Shown here piece after piece: positions 1 through 5,683 of a DNA stretch of 5,683 nt. The stretch lies in assembly GCA_023419995.1 (NCBI GenBank), contig JAEZXF010000213.1:1-5683 (forward strand). Direction: 5' to 3'. Under the pieces are notes generated by a model. The model ran no database searches and was not told the origin of the DNA. It was given only the letters and a program-made list of their open reading frames with translations. The position numbers were made by a program, and so were the translations under genes. Origin of the DNA: Pseudomonadota bacterium. Its GTDB lineage: Bacteria > Pseudomonadota > Alphaproteobacteria > Rhizobiales > Rhizobiaceae. How positions within the stretch are numbered: the stretch's first letter is position 1; each line of letters starts with the position of its first letter.

Positions 1-45
1 CCCCCTCTCCCCGCTTGCGGGGAGAGGGTAAGGGTGAGGGGCGGC
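1..45. repeat. GC-rich palindromic intergenic repeat, cut by window edge
   Basis: Bases 3-13 and 18-28 form a perfect 11-bp inverted repeat around a 4-base loop, followed by a purine-rich tail (GGTAAGGGTGAGGGGCGG). This pattern of a CCCTCTCCCC / GGGGAGAGGG hairpin plus a G-rich tail is a common dispersed intergenic repeat in Rhizobiales and related alphaproteobacteria. That assignment is from memory of such genomes, not from a search. The element probably continues to the left of the window. As RNA it would form a strong hairpin, and it may end transcription of whatever lies upstream, but no T-run follows on either strand. Confidence 0.6.
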
Positions 46-86
46 TTCCATCAAAAGCTGGAACGATCTAGGGTTCGGATTCAATA

Positions 87-840
87 TCACCAATAGATGA
101 CGGCTGCTGCGATGAGTGCGGTGGCGAGGAAGTTTCTAGCGAGCTTGTCGTAGCGGGTTGCGACACGCCGCCAGTCCTTGAGGCGGCACCAGAGGCGCTC
201 GCCGAGGTTGCGCGCCTTGTAGGCGGCTCGGTCGTAGGCGATGGATGCTCGGTGGCTCGACGCCGAGGGGATGACGACCTCGGCACCTTGGGCGGTGACG
301 GCGGCGCGGATGGCATTGGTGTCGTAGCCACGATCGGCGATGAGGCGGTCGAAGCGGCCTGCCGCCGCCTCGATCAGGGTGCCGACCATGGTCATCTCAT
401 TGATGTTGCCGGCCGACAGCATGATCAGGCGCGGTTTGCCTTGAGCGTCAGTCAGTCCGTGGAGCTTGCTGGTTCGTCCGCCGCGCGAGATGCCAATGGC
501 CTGCGCGAAGGCCCCCCTTTTGCGCCAGCCGCCGAGCGGTGCGCCTTGATGTGGGTGACATCGATGGAAACCGTCCCCACACGCCGCTATGTCCGGTCAG
601 GGCTTCGAATACCCAGCCAAATGCCCTGCCGGCTCCAGCGGTTGAAGCGGTTGTAGACGGTCGTGTACGGCCCATACTCGGGCGGGCAGTCGCGCCAGCG
701 CGCACCAATCTTGAGCATGTGCACGATGCCCCAGATGACCCGGAGTCATCCACACGGTGTGCGCGTTTCCGTCCTCACCGCAGCAAAGGCTCGATCCGAG
801 CCCGTTCCGCATCGCTCAGCCACGTCAATCGCCGCTTCAT
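87..840 (-). pseudogene. IS5-family DDE transposase, frameshifted remnant
   Basis: Reading the minus strand from the ATG at 840, the protein begins MKRRLTWLSDAERARIEPLL, the normal N-terminus of IS427-group transposases, and hits a TGA at 777-775. Homology continues with frame changes near 744-740 (one base missing), near the FEALTG segment (about 624-615), and in a G-run about 579-575. The stretch VHMLKIGARWRDCPPEYGPY and then IDVTHIKAHRS (first catalytic Asp codon at 562-560) are clear. A further shift at A4G6 (521-512) leads into the orfB part, with LIADRGYDT (second Asp) and GERLWCRLKDWRR (catalytic Glu), ending at TGA 89-87. The A4G6 shift is probably the normal programmed -1 frameshift; the stop and the three other indels are damage. 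All DDE blocks are present in order, so the decay seems recent. Confidence 0.85.
512..521 (-). other. Probable programmed frameshift site A4G6 in the transposase
   Basis: The minus strand reads AAAAGGGGGG here. Upstream of it the orfA frame reads KAHRSAAGAKGG and then runs to a TGA about 90 bases later. A -1 slip on this run instead gives AFAQAIGISRGGRTSKLHGL, which continues without interruption into the catalytic half. Homopolymer slippery runs between orfA and orfB are a known feature of the IS427 group of IS5. Because the gene is damaged elsewhere, the site is no longer expected to yield a full transposase. Confidence 0.55.
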
Positions 841-911
841 CAAAGCCTCCGTTCCAACGGAAACCTTGAAGCAGCAAATCCAACCACCCCCAACCCTATT
901 GAGGGCGCAGC

Positions 912-2112
<1,201 letters not shown>

Positions 2113-2120
<8 letters not shown>

Positions 2121-2793
2121 GGGGAAACTCCGGAACGATGAGGTCGGCGACGGGGCCGTCGAGGACGAGCTCCGCGCCGGTGACGGCCTGCAATTCCTCG
2201 AGGGAAAGCGAGGGCAGCTTCTCGCGCAGCACGAAGCGGCCGGCGGCGACGTCGACCACGGCGAGGCTGGTGTAGACGCGGGTGACGCAGCCGACGCCGG
2301 TAAGCGGCAGCGTGCAGCGGCGCAGGAGCTTCGGCCGGCCTTCCTTCGTCACGTGGTCGGTGACGACGGCGACGCGCCTGGCGCCGTGGACGAGGTCCAT
2401 CGCGCCGCCCACGGCCGGCACGCCGCCGGGGCCGGTGCTCCAGTTGGCGAGGTCGCCGGTCTCGGCCACCTGGTAGGCGCCGAGGATGGCGACGTCGAGA
2501 TGGCCGCCGCGCACCATGGCGAAGCTGTCGGCATGGTCGAAGAAGGCCGCGCCGGGCTTCAGCGTCACCGGCTTCTTGCCGGCGTTGACGAGGTCCCAGT
2601 CCTCCTCGCCCTCGGGCGGGGCCCTGCCGAAATCGAGGATGCCGTTCTCGGTGTGGAACACGGCCTCGCGGCCGGGCGGCTGGAAGCGCGCCACCATCTC
2701 GGGAAAGCCGATGCCGAGATTGACGTAGGCGCCGTCCTCGATGTCCTGCGCGGCGCGCCAGGCGATCTGGGCGTTGGTGAGCTTCTTCATCAT
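2113..2793 (-). CDS. pcaJ: 3-oxoadipate CoA-transferase, beta subunit
   Basis: A 226-residue family I CoA-transferase subunit B. With PcaI it moves CoA from succinyl-CoA to 3-oxoadipate, giving 3-oxoadipyl-CoA for PcaF. NAQIAWRAAQDIEDGAYVNLG near the N-terminus is typical of PcaJ. The catalytic glutamate is Glu49 in FHTENGIL, which fits the family signature 2 except that Thr replaces the usual Ser and Asp54 stands where Gly/Ala is usual. GAYQVAETGDLANW (106-119) and GGAMDLVHGARRV (129-141) follow, and PKLLRRCTLPLTG near 154-166 is also conserved. The ATG at 2793 overlaps the pcaI stop as ATGA, and a second ATG directly follows at 2790; either may be used. A longer upstream open frame exists but it reads through pcaI out of frame and is not real. 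Confidence 0.94.
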
Positions 2794-3512
2794 GCGTAGG
2801 CCGCCCCGGCGCGGATCAGCGCCTCCTCCTGCTGCGGATCGGCGACCGCCACGACGGCATCGATGAAGATGCCGGGCGTGACCACGTGCTCGGGGTCGAT
2901 GCCGCCGGGCTCGACGATCCGCGCCGCCTGCACCACGGTCGAGGCGGCGGCCATCGCCATCAGCGGCGAGAAGTTGCGCGCCGCCTTGCGGTAGACGAGG
3001 TTGCCGTGGCGGTCGGCGCACTCGGCCTTGAGGAAGGCGACGTCGGCCTTGAGCCAGCGCTCCTGCACGTAGGGCCGGCCGTCGAATTCGGCCACCGGCT
3101 TGCCGGCGGCCAGCTCGGTGCCGTAGCCGGTGGGCGTGTAGAAGGCGGGAATGCCCGCCCCGCCGGCGCGGATGCGCTCGGCCAGCGTGCCCTGCGGCAC
3201 CAGCTCCAGCGCGATCGCGCCGGCGAGGTACCTTTCCGTGAAGGCGCGCGGGTCGGACGAGCGCGGGAACGAGCACACCATCTTCGCCACCATGCCGGCG
3301 TCGATCATGGCGGCGATGCCGATGCGGCCGTTGCCGGCATTGTTGTTGATGACGGTGAGCCCCGCCGGCGAGCCGGTGCGGCGGAAACGGTCGATCAGCG
3401 CATGGATCAGCTCGATCGGCGCGCCCGCGCCGCCGAAGCCCCCGATCATCAGCGCCGCGCCGTCGCCCACGCCGGAAACGGCGGCATCGAGGCTGGCGAC
3501 CGTCTTGTCCAT
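2790..3512 (-). CDS. pcaI: 3-oxoadipate CoA-transferase, alpha subunit
   Basis: A 240-residue family I CoA-transferase subunit A, the partner of PcaJ in the heteromeric 3-oxoadipate:succinyl-CoA transferase. DGAALMIGGFGGAGAP (residues 17-32) matches the family signature 1 exactly in its D-G-x2-hydrophobic-GGF-x3-G-x-P spacing. RAGGAGIPAFYTPTGYGT (115-132), the GNLVYRKAARNF block and VVTPGIFID (210-218) are standard for PcaI. The start at 3512 is supported by GGGAGGAG at 3528-3521, eight bases upstream. It is the first gene of the pcaIJF operon, and its stop codon overlaps the pcaJ start by 4 bp, as usual for subunits made in equal amounts. Other CoA-transferases (acetoacetate, 3-oxoacid) share the fold; the neighbouring pcaF and IclR regulator make 3-oxoadipate the likely substrate. 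Confidence 0.94.
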   Translation of the reverse strand: MDKTVASLDAAVSGVGDGAALMIGGFGGAGAPIELIHALIDRFRRTGSPAGLTVINNNAGNGRIGIAAMIDAGMVAKMVCSFPRSSDPRAFTERYLAGAIALELVPQGTLAERIRAGGAGIPAFYTPTGYGTELAAGKPVAEFDGRPYVQERWLKADVAFLKAECADRHGNLVYRKAARNFSPLMAMAAASTVVQAARIVEPGGIDPEHVVTPGIFIDAVVAVADPQQEEALIRAGAAYA

Positions 3513-3520
3513 GAAACCGT

Positions 3521-3528
3521 CTCCTCCC
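3521..3528 (-). promoter_or_regulatory. pcaI ribosome binding site
   Basis: Minus strand GGGAGGAG, ending eight bases before the ATG at 3512. It is the strongest Shine-Dalgarno match of the operon and fixes the pcaI start; pcaJ and pcaF have weaker sites and appear to rely on coupling. Confidence 0.75.
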
Positions 3529-3577
3529 GCCCTTGCCGGCCGATCCCTCCGGCGACCCCCGCCCCCGCCCGAGACGT

Positions 3578-3594
3578 CCGGCGGAGCCCGCCGG
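3578..3594 (-). promoter_or_regulatory. GC hairpin in the pcaI leader
   Basis: CCGGCGG (3578-3584), a three-base loop and CCGCCGG (3588-3594) form a perfect 7-bp all-GC stem. It lies about 50 bases upstream of the pcaI ribosome binding site, inside the presumed transcribed leader. No T-run follows on the minus strand, so it is not an ordinary terminator. In such GC-rich DNA it could be fortuitous. Confidence 0.35.
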
Positions 3595-3744
3595 CCGTTT
3601 GGCTTTCTCCGTCAGCGCCTGCTGCCACCGCAGAGGCCCGCGCCTGCCGGCGAACGACGGTCTCCCGCCACTGCGGATCCGGCGTCCTCGCAGGCATTCC
3701 GCTCCGCGTTCTTACGCAGCGCGGGCTTTCGCGGCAATCCGGTT

Positions 3745-3779
3745 TGTGCGATATATGGAATTTGTTCGTATATCGCACA
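3745..3779. promoter_or_regulatory. Probable PcaR operator (11-bp inverted repeat)
   Basis: TGTGCGATATA (3745-3755) and TATATCGCACA (3769-3779) are perfect reverse complements around a 13-base spacer. GTTCGTATATCGCAC at 3764-3778 matches 12 of 15 positions of the Pseudomonas PcaR box as I recall it (GTTCGATAATCGCAC), differing only in the three central bases. IclR-family proteins bind as dimers or tetramers to such palindromes. The site lies midway in the AT-rich part of the divergent region, so one bound regulator could control pcaIJF and its own gene. The dyad is seen directly; the binding protein is inferred from adjacency and motif similarity. Confidence 0.72.
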
Positions 3780-3800
3780 TTTGCGTGCATCAGGAAAACA

Positions 3801-3817
3801 GGCCGGCTCTGCCGGCC
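3801..3817 (+). promoter_or_regulatory. Hairpin in the pcaR leader
   Basis: GGCCGGC (3801-3807), loop TCT, and GCCGGCC (3811-3817) form a perfect 7-bp GC stem. It sits between the putative operator and the pcaR ribosome binding site, 14 bases upstream of the latter. It lacks a T-run. It could shield or stabilise the 5' end of the pcaR message, or be incidental. Confidence 0.4.
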
Positions 3818-3831
3818 AGAGGCGCGAAAGC

Positions 3832-3836
3832 AGGAG
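3832..3836 (+). promoter_or_regulatory. pcaR ribosome binding site
   Basis: AGGAG nine bases before the ATG at 3846. It decides the start: the reading frame stays open far upstream across the divergent promoter and through antisense pcaI, but no other start in it is placed sensibly relative to the operator or to the IclR domain. Confidence 0.75.
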
Positions 3837-3845
3837 AGAAGGCCG

Positions 3846-4607
3846 ATGGCCATCGCCGACCGCGACATCATGCACGGCCTCGCCAAGGGGCTGGCGGTGA
3901 TCGAGACCTTCAGCGCCGAGCGGCCGCGACAGGCGATCGCCGGGGTCGCCGCCGCCTCGGGGCTGGACCGGGCGACGGCGCGGCGCTGCCTGCTGACGCT
4001 GGCGCAGCTCGGCTATGCCGACTACGACGGCAAGTTCTTCACGCTGACGCCGCGCGTGCTCAGGCTGGGCACCGCCTGCCTCGCCGCCATGCCGCTGCCG
4101 CAGCTGGTGCAGCCGCTGCTTGACCGGCTCTCGGACGCGCTGGGCGAAAGCTCCTCGGTCTGCATCCTCGACGGGGCGGAGATCGTCTACGTCGCCCGCG
4201 CCGCGCAGCGCAAGGTGATGTCGATCAGCCTGATGGCCGGCTCGCGCCTGCCGGCCTACTGCACCTCGATGGGCCGGGTGCTGCTCGCCGCCATGCCGGA
4301 GGAGGACGCCCGCGCCCTCGTCGCCGCCGCGCCGCGACCGGCACGCACCGCGCACACGCTGACCGGCGTCGACGAGATCATGGCGGAACTGGCGCGGGTG
4401 CGCGCGCAGGGCTACGCCCTCAACGACCAGGAGGTCGAGATCGGCCTGCGCTCGATCGCCGTCCCGGTGCTGGACGCGCGCGGCGCGCCGGTCGCGGCGA
4501 TGAATGTCGGCGTCGCCGCCACGCAGGCCGAGCCGCAGGACCTCGTCCGCCTCTACCTCCCCGCCATGCGGGCGGTGCAGGCCGAGCTGCGCGCCATGCT
4601 GCGCTAG
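3846..4607 (+). CDS. pcaR: IclR-family transcriptional regulator of the beta-ketoadipate pathway
   Basis: A 253-residue IclR-family regulator, the usual length. An N-terminal winged helix-turn-helix spans about residues 10-70, with recognition helix DRATARRCLLTLAQLGY (41-57), a form typical of the PcaR/PcaU/PobR subgroup, followed by the wing YDGKFFTLTPRVLRLG. The effector-binding domain (about 85-253) contains GSRLPAYCTSMGRVLLA (132-148) and the family signature region LNDQEVEIGLRSIAVPV (192-208). It is divergent from pcaIJF and separated from it by a palindromic operator. In rhizobia and Pseudomonas the equivalent protein activates pcaIJF in response to 3-oxoadipate; that ligand is inferred here. 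Autoregulation is likely given the single shared operator. A PobR- or CatR-like role cannot be excluded from sequence alone. Confidence 0.88.
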   Translation: MAIADRDIMHGLAKGLAVIETFSAERPRQAIAGVAAASGLDRATARRCLLTLAQLGYADYDGKFFTLTPRVLRLGTACLAAMPLPQLVQPLLDRLSDALGESSSVCILDGAEIVYVARAAQRKVMSISLMAGSRLPAYCTSMGRVLLAAMPEEDARALVAAAPRPARTAHTLTGVDEIMAELARVRAQGYALNDQEVEIGLRSIAVPVLDARGAPVAAMNVGVAATQAEPQDLVRLYLPAMRAVQAELRAMLR

Positions 4608-4740
4608 CGCGTGGCACATGATTGCGGAACCACGGCCGGTTTGACCCGATCGCGACGGCTCCGGGGAAGTTTGTCGCGAGCTTGCCATCGCCTGAGCCTG
4701 CAGAAGACTCGCTCACGAGATTGAGCAGGCGGCAGACGCG

Positions 4741-4756
4741 TGGATCGGCCGATCCA
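4741..4756. repeat. Perfect 16-bp palindrome
   Basis: TGGATCGGCCGATCCA is a perfect self-complementary sequence with no spacer. It lies in non-coding DNA downstream of pcaR. It could be a protein-binding site or a rearrangement footprint. A match of this length somewhere in a 5.7-kb GC-rich window is not very improbable by chance. Confidence 0.4.
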
Positions 4757-4784
4757 TGGACCTTGCGAGCGCGCCGGGTAGGGA

Positions 4785-4952
4785 ATGCCTGCCTGTTCGC
4801 CGCGCCGGCTGCCAGTGCTGGCCGAGAGCCTCGTCGCCCAGGCGCGCGCCGCGTTCGACCAGGCCTTCGGCGGCGTGGTGGCGCTGGCGCTGGCGATGCT
4901 GCTCGCCACCGCGCTCGCCATCCGCCTGCGCGCGAGGCCGGCGGCCGCGTGA
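4785..4952 (+). pseudogene. Probable C-terminal remnant of an MFS exporter (55 codons)
   Basis: An ATG-started frame of 55 codons ends at TGA 4950-4952. After about ten unremarkable residues it reads VLAESLVAQARAAFDQAF, then a hydrophobic helix GGVVALALAMLLATALAI and a basic tail RLRARPAAA. This layout (amphipathic ARxAF segment, last membrane helix, short Arg-rich cytoplasmic tail) is typical of the C-terminus of 14-helix DHA2/EmrB-type drug exporters. An in-frame TAG lies six bases before the ATG, and no convincing ribosome binding site is present at proper spacing. I infer a deletion scar rather than a live gene. The alternative is a genuine single-helix small membrane protein. The family call rests on recognition only. 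Confidence 0.4.
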
Positions 4953-5004
4953 GGCCCCCGCCGGCACGCAAGAAAAAAAACACGGCCCCCGATGCGGAAA
5001 ATGT

Positions 5005-5026
5005 CCATCTCGTTCGTCTTAGATGG
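5005..5026. promoter_or_regulatory. Inverted repeat upstream of heme oxygenase
   Basis: CCATCT (5005-5010) and AGATGG (5021-5026) are reverse complements around a 10-base spacer, 50 bases before the gene start. It may be an operator or may overlap the promoter. It does not match the RirA or Irr box patterns that I know for iron control in rhizobia. Confidence 0.3.
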
Positions 5027-5060
5027 TAGAGGCGGATACCATACCGTCAGGTTCAAGTTC

Positions 5061-5069
5061 AGGAGGAGG
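5061..5069 (+). promoter_or_regulatory. Heme oxygenase ribosome binding site
   Basis: AGGAGGAGG, six bases before the ATG at 5076, a near-ideal Shine-Dalgarno sequence. It rules out the in-frame upstream ATG at 4992, whose extra residues look nothing like a heme oxygenase. Confidence 0.85.
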
Positions 5070-5075
5070 CCACCG

Positions 5076-5681
5076 ATGACCGCAGACACCCTCGACAGAC
5101 CCGCGGCGCTGCCGCGCTCGAAACGGCTTAAGGCTGCGACCGGCGAGATCCACGAGGGGCTCGACAGGGCCATCAACGGGCACGAGCCGTTCGCGAGCCG
5201 CGACCGCTACGGCCTGTTCGTCAAGGTGCAGCACGCCTTCCACCGCGAGATCGACGCGCTCTACGAGGACCCCGCGCTCGACGCGCTGCTGCCCGACCTC
5301 GAGGGCAGGCGCCGCTTCGGCCAGACCGGACAGGACCTCGCCGATCTCGGCATCGAGGTGCCGGCCTTCGCCGACGCCCCGATCTTCGGCCGCGGCGCGC
5401 GGGTCGACCTGCCGACGGCGCTGGGCTGGCTCTACGTCGCGGAGGGCTCCAACCTCGGCGCCGCGTTCCTGCTGAAGGAGGCGCAGAAGCTCGGCCTGTC
5501 CGAGGCGTGCGGCGCGCGCCACCTCGCCGGCGCGCCCGAGGGACGCGGCCTGCACTGGCGCACCTTCACCGCCGCGCTCGACGCCGTGGCGCTTTCCGAG
5601 GAGGACGAGGCGCGCGTCGTCGCCGGCGCGCAGGCCGCCTTCGGCCGCGTCCGCGGCCTGGTGGACCGGACGTTCGGCTGA
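5076..5681 (+). CDS. Biliverdin-producing heme oxygenase
   Basis: A 201-residue cytoplasmic enzyme that opens heme with O2 and reductant to give biliverdin, CO and Fe2+. The likely proximal heme ligand is His26 in SKRLKAATGEIHEGLD (residues 15-30). The distal helix carries GWLYVAEGSNLGAAFLLK (117-134), the glycine-rich stretch that packs over heme in the bacterial HemO/PigA/BphO-type enzymes. The C-terminal block RHLAGAPEGRGLHWRTF (148-164) is familiar from alphaproteobacterial homologues. Length is normal for bacterial forms, with no membrane anchor. It may serve iron release from heme or supply biliverdin to a bacteriophytochrome; the deciding neighbour would lie downstream, outside the window. 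The gene stands alone on this side, separated from pcaR by a gene scar, and is probably unrelated to aromatic catabolism. Confidence 0.92.
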   Translation: MTADTLDRPAALPRSKRLKAATGEIHEGLDRAINGHEPFASRDRYGLFVKVQHAFHREIDALYEDPALDALLPDLEGRRRFGQTGQDLADLGIEVPAFADAPIFGRGARVDLPTALGWLYVAEGSNLGAAFLLKEAQKLGLSEACGARHLAGAPEGRGLHWRTFTAALDAVALSEEDEARVVAGAQAAFGRVRGLVDRTFG

Positions 5682-5683
5682 AC

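Larger units (their letters stand above)
71..896 (-). mobile_element. Degenerate IS5-family insertion sequence (IS427-group-like)
   Basis: About 826 bp containing a single transposase locus on the minus strand, which is the usual size and layout for the IS427 group of IS5. Both proposed ends start GGGTT reading inward (71-75 on plus, 896-892 on minus) and both are flanked by TA (69-70 and 897-898), fitting the short TA-type target duplications of this group. The terminal repeats are imperfect beyond the first five bases, so the right end is uncertain. An alternative right end near 885, where GGTTGGATT reads inward, also resembles the left GGTTCGGATT. The interior is visibly less GC-rich than the neighbouring pca genes, consistent with foreign origin. 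The element is dead as a self-encoded transposon because its transposase is broken, but it might still be mobilised in trans. Confidence 0.7.
3513..3845. other. Divergent pcaI/pcaR control region
   Basis: A 333-bp gene-free stretch between the divergent starts of pcaI and pcaR. The only AT-rich part is about 3740-3785, which holds a strong inverted repeat and is where the promoters for both directions are likely to lie. No convincing -35/-10 pair could be fixed; TATATC at 3769-3774 (plus) and CATATA at about 3757-3752 (minus) are possible -10 elements. If transcription starts there, pcaI has an unusually long, GC-rich leader of roughly 220-230 bases, containing a hairpin at 3578-3594, and pcaR has a leader of about 60 bases with a hairpin at 3801-3817. 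No small gene with a credible ribosome binding site was seen. Confidence 0.7.
4608..5075. other. Gene-poor region with dyads and a gene scar
   Basis: 468 bp between pcaR and the heme oxygenase gene. From 4608 to 4784 no coding frame with family resemblance was recognised on either strand. It contains an inverted repeat TCGCGAC/GTCGCGA (4650-4656 and 4673-4679), a CGCCTG/CAGGCG pair (4689-4694 and 4726-4731) and a perfect 16-bp palindrome (4741-4756). From about 4812 to 4952 a short frame resembles the end of a membrane transporter. From 4953 to 5060 is the heme oxygenase upstream region, with an A8 run at 4973-4980 and a CCATCT/AGATGG dyad at 5005-5026. No tRNA, CRISPR or clear terminator was seen. 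Confidence 0.6.

Noticed and set aside
2794..3276. Upstream extension of the pcaJ frame
   Set aside because: It reads pcaI in the wrong frame, giving Arg-rich nonsense; the ATGA overlap with pcaI is the normal start.
3785..3795. Third operator half-site (GTGCATCAGG) that would mimic the three-repeat PcaU site of Acinetobacter
   Set aside because: Only GTGC and a few scattered bases agree with the arms, which is not better than chance.
2886..3845. 320-codon N-terminal extension in frame with the pcaR regulator
   Set aside because: It runs antisense through pcaI and the divergent promoter, has no domain, and the good ribosome binding site at 3832-3836 and normal IclR length support the start at 3846.
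4592..4614. Stem around the pcaR stop codon (GCCA...TGGC with GCGCTAGCGC inside) as a terminator
   Set aside because: The stem is interrupted, its inner loop is too tight, and no T-run follows.
4973..4980. A8 run as the T-run of a minus-strand terminator
   Set aside because: No stable stem lies directly upstream of it on the minus strand, and no minus-strand gene ends there.
4622..5029. Plus- and minus-strand open frames of 80-190 codons across the pcaR to heme oxygenase gap
   Set aside because: Their products are Arg/Ala/Pro-rich, with no recognisable domain and no ribosome binding sites; only the 55-codon frame at 4785 shows a plausible protein pattern.
4953..5060. RirA (TGA-N9-TCA) or Irr-type box before heme oxygenase
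   Set aside because: Neither pattern is present in the upstream sequence read by eye.

Overview
The window is high-GC DNA typical of an alphaproteobacterium, most likely a member of the Rhizobiales. The evidence is a compact pcaIJF cluster with a divergent IclR-type regulator, an alphaproteobacterial-type biliverdin-producing heme oxygenase, and a GC-rich intergenic palindrome of the kind scattered through such genomes. The genus cannot be read from the sequence.

Left part (1-911): the right half or edge of a palindromic intergenic repeat (1-45) is followed by a decayed IS5-family element of about 0.83 kb (about 71-896, transposase on the minus strand). Its transposase reading frame is interrupted by an in-frame stop and at least three indels, in addition to the A4G6 slippery run expected for the normal orfA/orfB frameshift. 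It lies 15 bp beyond the pcaF stop codon.

Central part (912-4607): the last two steps of the beta-ketoadipate pathway. On the minus strand pcaI and pcaJ (the two subunits of 3-oxoadipate CoA-transferase) and pcaF (3-oxoadipyl-CoA thiolase) overlap stop-to-start and form one operon. Together they turn 3-oxoadipate into succinyl-CoA plus acetyl-CoA. An IclR-family regulator, probably PcaR, is transcribed divergently from a 333-bp intergenic region. That region holds an 11+11 bp inverted repeat, one half of which resembles the PcaR box of Pseudomonas, so it is the probable operator for both directions. The upper pathway genes (pcaDCHGB) are not in the window, and unlinked upper and lower branches are common in rhizobia.

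Right part (4608-5683): a 468-bp stretch contains several dyads, including a perfect 16-bp palindrome, and a 55-codon open frame that looks like the last membrane helix of a deleted MFS drug exporter. It is followed by an intact heme oxygenase gene with a very strong ribosome binding site, ending two bases before the window edge. No previously undescribed multi-gene system is visible. The points most worth checking are the operator, the structured leaders, the IS remnant and the transporter scar.
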